Positions 14,099 through 15,173 of a stretch of 15,173 nt of DNA are shown in pieces (position 1 is the first letter of the stretch; each line of letters begins with the position of its first letter). A program made the translations under genes and the position numbers. Below the pieces are notes generated by a model, which saw nothing but the letters and a program-made list of their open reading frames with translations, searched no databases and was not told where the DNA came from. Origin of the DNA: Anaerolineae bacterium (GTDB lineage Bacteria; Chloroflexota; Anaerolineae; Promineifilales; Promineifilaceae); NCBI GenBank assembly GCA_028277515.1, contig JANQGC010000271.1, forward strand, positions 1 through 15,173. The letters are read 5' to 3'.

Positions 14099-14500
14099 TT
14101 AAGCGCAGGTCCCACAGCCACCGGCGCTGGCGGCAGGAGAACTTTCAGTTTTGAATGAAGATCCACATCCACAAGCAGAGACGGCATTGGGGTTGTCGAT
14201 TTTGAAACCGCCACCCATAAGGCTGTCTTCATAATCAATGGTCGCCATATTGAGATACATCATGCTTGTGGGATCGATAAAGATCTGGATCCCGCTTTGT
14301 TCGATGACGTGATCATAGGGACGTGCTTCTGCTTCCAAGGCCATGCCATATTGCATGCCTGAGCAGCCACCACCGGAAACAAAGACGCGCAACCCGTAGT
14401 CCGGAACATTTTTTTGTTCCAACAGGTCTTTTATCGTCTTAACGGCCGTTTCGGTGATGTTAATTTGTTCTGTTCTGGTTTCTTCCAGAGTATCTAACAT
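14099..14500 (-). CDS. Iron-sulfur cluster insertion protein, ErpA/IscA (HesB) family
   Basis: An A-type Fe-S carrier that accepts clusters from a scaffold and passes them to apo-enzymes. The 133-aa protein has the family start INITETAVKTIKDLLEQ (13-29), LRVFVSGGGCSGMQYGMALE (37-56) with Cys46, and GGGFKIDNPNAVSACGCGSSF (96-116) with Cys110 and Cys112, the three cluster cysteines. It continues about 20 residues past the usual end with SPAASAGGCGTCA, adding Cys129 and Cys132. The start at 14500 has GAGGT about 10 nt upstream and a good promoter 50-80 nt upstream. No other Fe-S assembly gene is nearby, so ErpA versus IscA cannot be settled by context. Confidence 0.93.
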   Translation of the reverse strand: MLDTLEETRTEQINITETAVKTIKDLLEQKNVPDYGLRVFVSGGGCSGMQYGMALEAEARPYDHVIEQSGIQIFIDPTSMMYLNMATIDYEDSLMGGGFKIDNPNAVSACGCGSSFKTESSPAASAGGCGTCA

Positions 14501-14554
14501 GCGCTTTTTACCTCACTAATACGCCAGGGTATCGATCATTAAATGAATGCGCTC

Positions 14555-14583
14555 ATTTTATCAAAGAGAGGAGCTAACGTCAA
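14555..14583 (-). promoter_or_regulatory. Promoter of the Fe-S carrier gene
   Basis: On the minus strand, TTGACG (14583-14578) and TAAAAT (14560-14555) are separated by exactly 17 bases, each matching consensus at five of six positions. Transcription would start near 14548, about 48 nt before the ATG at 14500. Confidence 0.65.
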
Positions 14584-14624
14584 TTTTTATCAAGTTTTTC
14601 ATAAAAATTATTTACCTCGCTTCT

Positions 14625-14653
14625 TTGTCGCCCTTTTTCGGTCATGATACAAT
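14625..14653 (+). promoter_or_regulatory. Candidate promoter upstream of aspS
   Basis: TTGTCG (14625-14630) and TACAAT (14648-14653) are 17 bases apart, matching consensus at four and five positions. The start would fall near 14660. That gives a leader of almost 190 nt before aspS containing the hairpin and the palindrome listed next, and no ORF of note. Confidence 0.45.
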
Positions 14654-14695
14654 TTTGCATACTTGAGGTATTGCAATTGAAAGTGAGTTGAACCC

Positions 14696-14726
14696 AAGGG
14701 CGCAAACAGGTGCGCCCTTCATTTTT
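14696..14726 (+). terminator. Terminator-like hairpin in the aspS leader
   Basis: AAGGGCGCA (14696-14704) and TGCGCCCTT (14711-14719) form a perfect 9-bp stem with a 6-nt loop, followed by CATTTTTG. No plus-strand gene ends before it. It would therefore terminate only a short leader transcript from the promoter at 14625-14653, as an attenuator would. No T-box signature (AGGGTGGNACCGCG) is visible. Confidence 0.6.
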
Positions 14727-14743
14727 GTTTAGATTCTTTCTAT

Positions 14744-14807
14744 GGTTTGTTACCTAAACACTTGAAGTAAAGTGACTGTCACTTGTTAAGGCACTCGCGA
14801 ACAAACC
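14744..14807. repeat. GTGAC-T-GTCAC palindromic element, copy 2, in the aspS leader
   Basis: AAGTGACTGTCACTT at 14770-14784 is a near-perfect 15-bp palindrome. It is flanked almost symmetrically by GGTTTGTT (14744-14751) and its complement AACAAACC (14800-14807). The same AAGTGACTGTC, spacer and AACAAACC occur at 6302-6342 before the DUF2344 gene. Either a dispersed REP-like repeat or an operator for a dimeric regulator would fit. Confidence 0.6.
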
Positions 14808-14846
14808 GTTTAGAAATAGCACAAAATTTTTTTAAGGAAGAGAAAC

Positions 14847-15173
14847 ATGCTAAAAACACACAATTGCGGCGATCTGCGCAAAGAGAATGCGGGCCAACAG
14901 GTGACTCTTGCCGGGTGGGTGCACCGCCGGCGCGATATGGGTGGGGTCATATTTATTGATTTGCGCGATCGTGATGGAAAAACCCAGGTGGTTATTAACT
15001 CCGGCCGATCGCAGGATGCATTCAACCTGGCGGAACAGATTCGGGGTGAATTTGTCATCCAGGTAACTGGTGAGGTCCAGGAACGGCCGGAAGGGATGGA
15101 CAATCCGGACCTGGCTACCGGGGATATTGAGCTGTTGGTGGATGAACTGCAAATATTGAATCCTGCAAAAACG
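14847..15173 (+). CDS. aspS: Aspartyl-tRNA synthetase, N-terminal part (runs off window end)
   Basis: Class II aminoacyl-tRNA synthetase that charges tRNA-Asp in the cytoplasm. The 109 codons present cover the OB-fold anticodon-binding domain: [20 protein letters not shown], then [40 protein letters not shown] and [20 protein letters not shown]. This is the bacterial AspRS signature and not that of AsnRS or LysRS. The catalytic domain is beyond the window. Met31, after RRRD, occupies the position where, as I recall, discriminating enzymes have Leu and many non-discriminating ones have His. AAGGAAG six bases before the ATG supports the start. The 346-base spacer upstream holds a promoter candidate, a terminator-like hairpin and a palindromic element. 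Confidence 0.96.
   Translation, partial: MLKTHNCGDLRKENAGQQVTLAGWVHRRRDMGGVIFIDLRDRDGKTQVVINSGRSQDAFNLAEQIRGEFVIQVTGEVQERPEGMDNPDLATGDIELLVDELQILNPAKT

Noticed and set aside
14654..14846. T-box riboswitch upstream of aspS
   Set aside because: No AGGGTGGNACCGCG sequence or specifier loop was found, and the leader is short for a T-box.

Overview
This 15.2 kb window reads like ordinary chromosome of a free-living bacterium, most likely a member of the Chloroflexota (Anaerolineae/Caldilinea/Ardenticatenia type). That placement is an inference. It rests on the combination of a zinc-free L31 carrying an RNA polymerase alpha-CTD-like tail, a DUF2344 protein close to rplU-rpmA, a CCA-adding enzyme with a DUF5678-like N-terminal extension, a LysM/M23 lipoprotein, and long Calx-beta/InlB-type exported proteins. 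No tRNA, rRNA, CRISPR array, prophage or intact transposon was seen.

Layout. (1) 1-1087, minus strand: the first 208 codons of a tryptophanase-type beta-eliminating lyase, preceded by a DUF4332 helix-hairpin-helix protein, with a terminator-like hairpin wedged between them. (2) 1088-1689: a divergent AT-rich spacer with nested inverted repeats, then a HIT-family hydrolase gene on plus. (3) 1686-6035, minus strand: two exported-protein genes in tandem, a 916-aa InlB-repeat/Calx-beta/PPC surface protein followed by a LysM plus LasA-type M23 lipoprotein, probably one cell-envelope operon. (4) 6370-9054, plus strand: DUF2344 protein, a two-TM zinc-ribbon membrane protein, then rplU-rpmA-L31 driven by a consensus promoter with a hairpin in the leader and closed by an intrinsic terminator. 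(5) 9245-12034, plus strand: thymidine kinase, hypoxanthine phosphoribosyltransferase and a CCA-adding enzyme with overlapping ends, a compact nucleotide-salvage and tRNA-maturation operon. (6) 12044-13069, minus: a soluble protein with 24 CxxC motifs. (7) 13263-13633: the remains of a Ca2+/H+ antiporter gene, frameshifted and internally deleted. (8) 13653-14500, minus: an ErpA/IscA-type Fe-S carrier with a DUF2203 gene downstream. (9) 14501-15173: a regulatory spacer and the start of aspS.

The points most worth a second look are: the L31-alphaCTD fusion, whose tail keeps most of the DNA-contact residues of E. coli alpha-CTD; a recurring layout in which a hairpin plus T-tract lies directly against the start region of the next gene (lyase, rplU, DUF2203); a GTGAC-n-GTCAC palindrome found in front of two plus-strand genes 8.5 kb apart; the 24-CxxC protein; the M23 lipoprotein that also carries a transglycosylase-like segment with Gln at the expected catalytic Glu; and the antiporter pseudogene. 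I see no defence, secretion or biosynthetic cluster.
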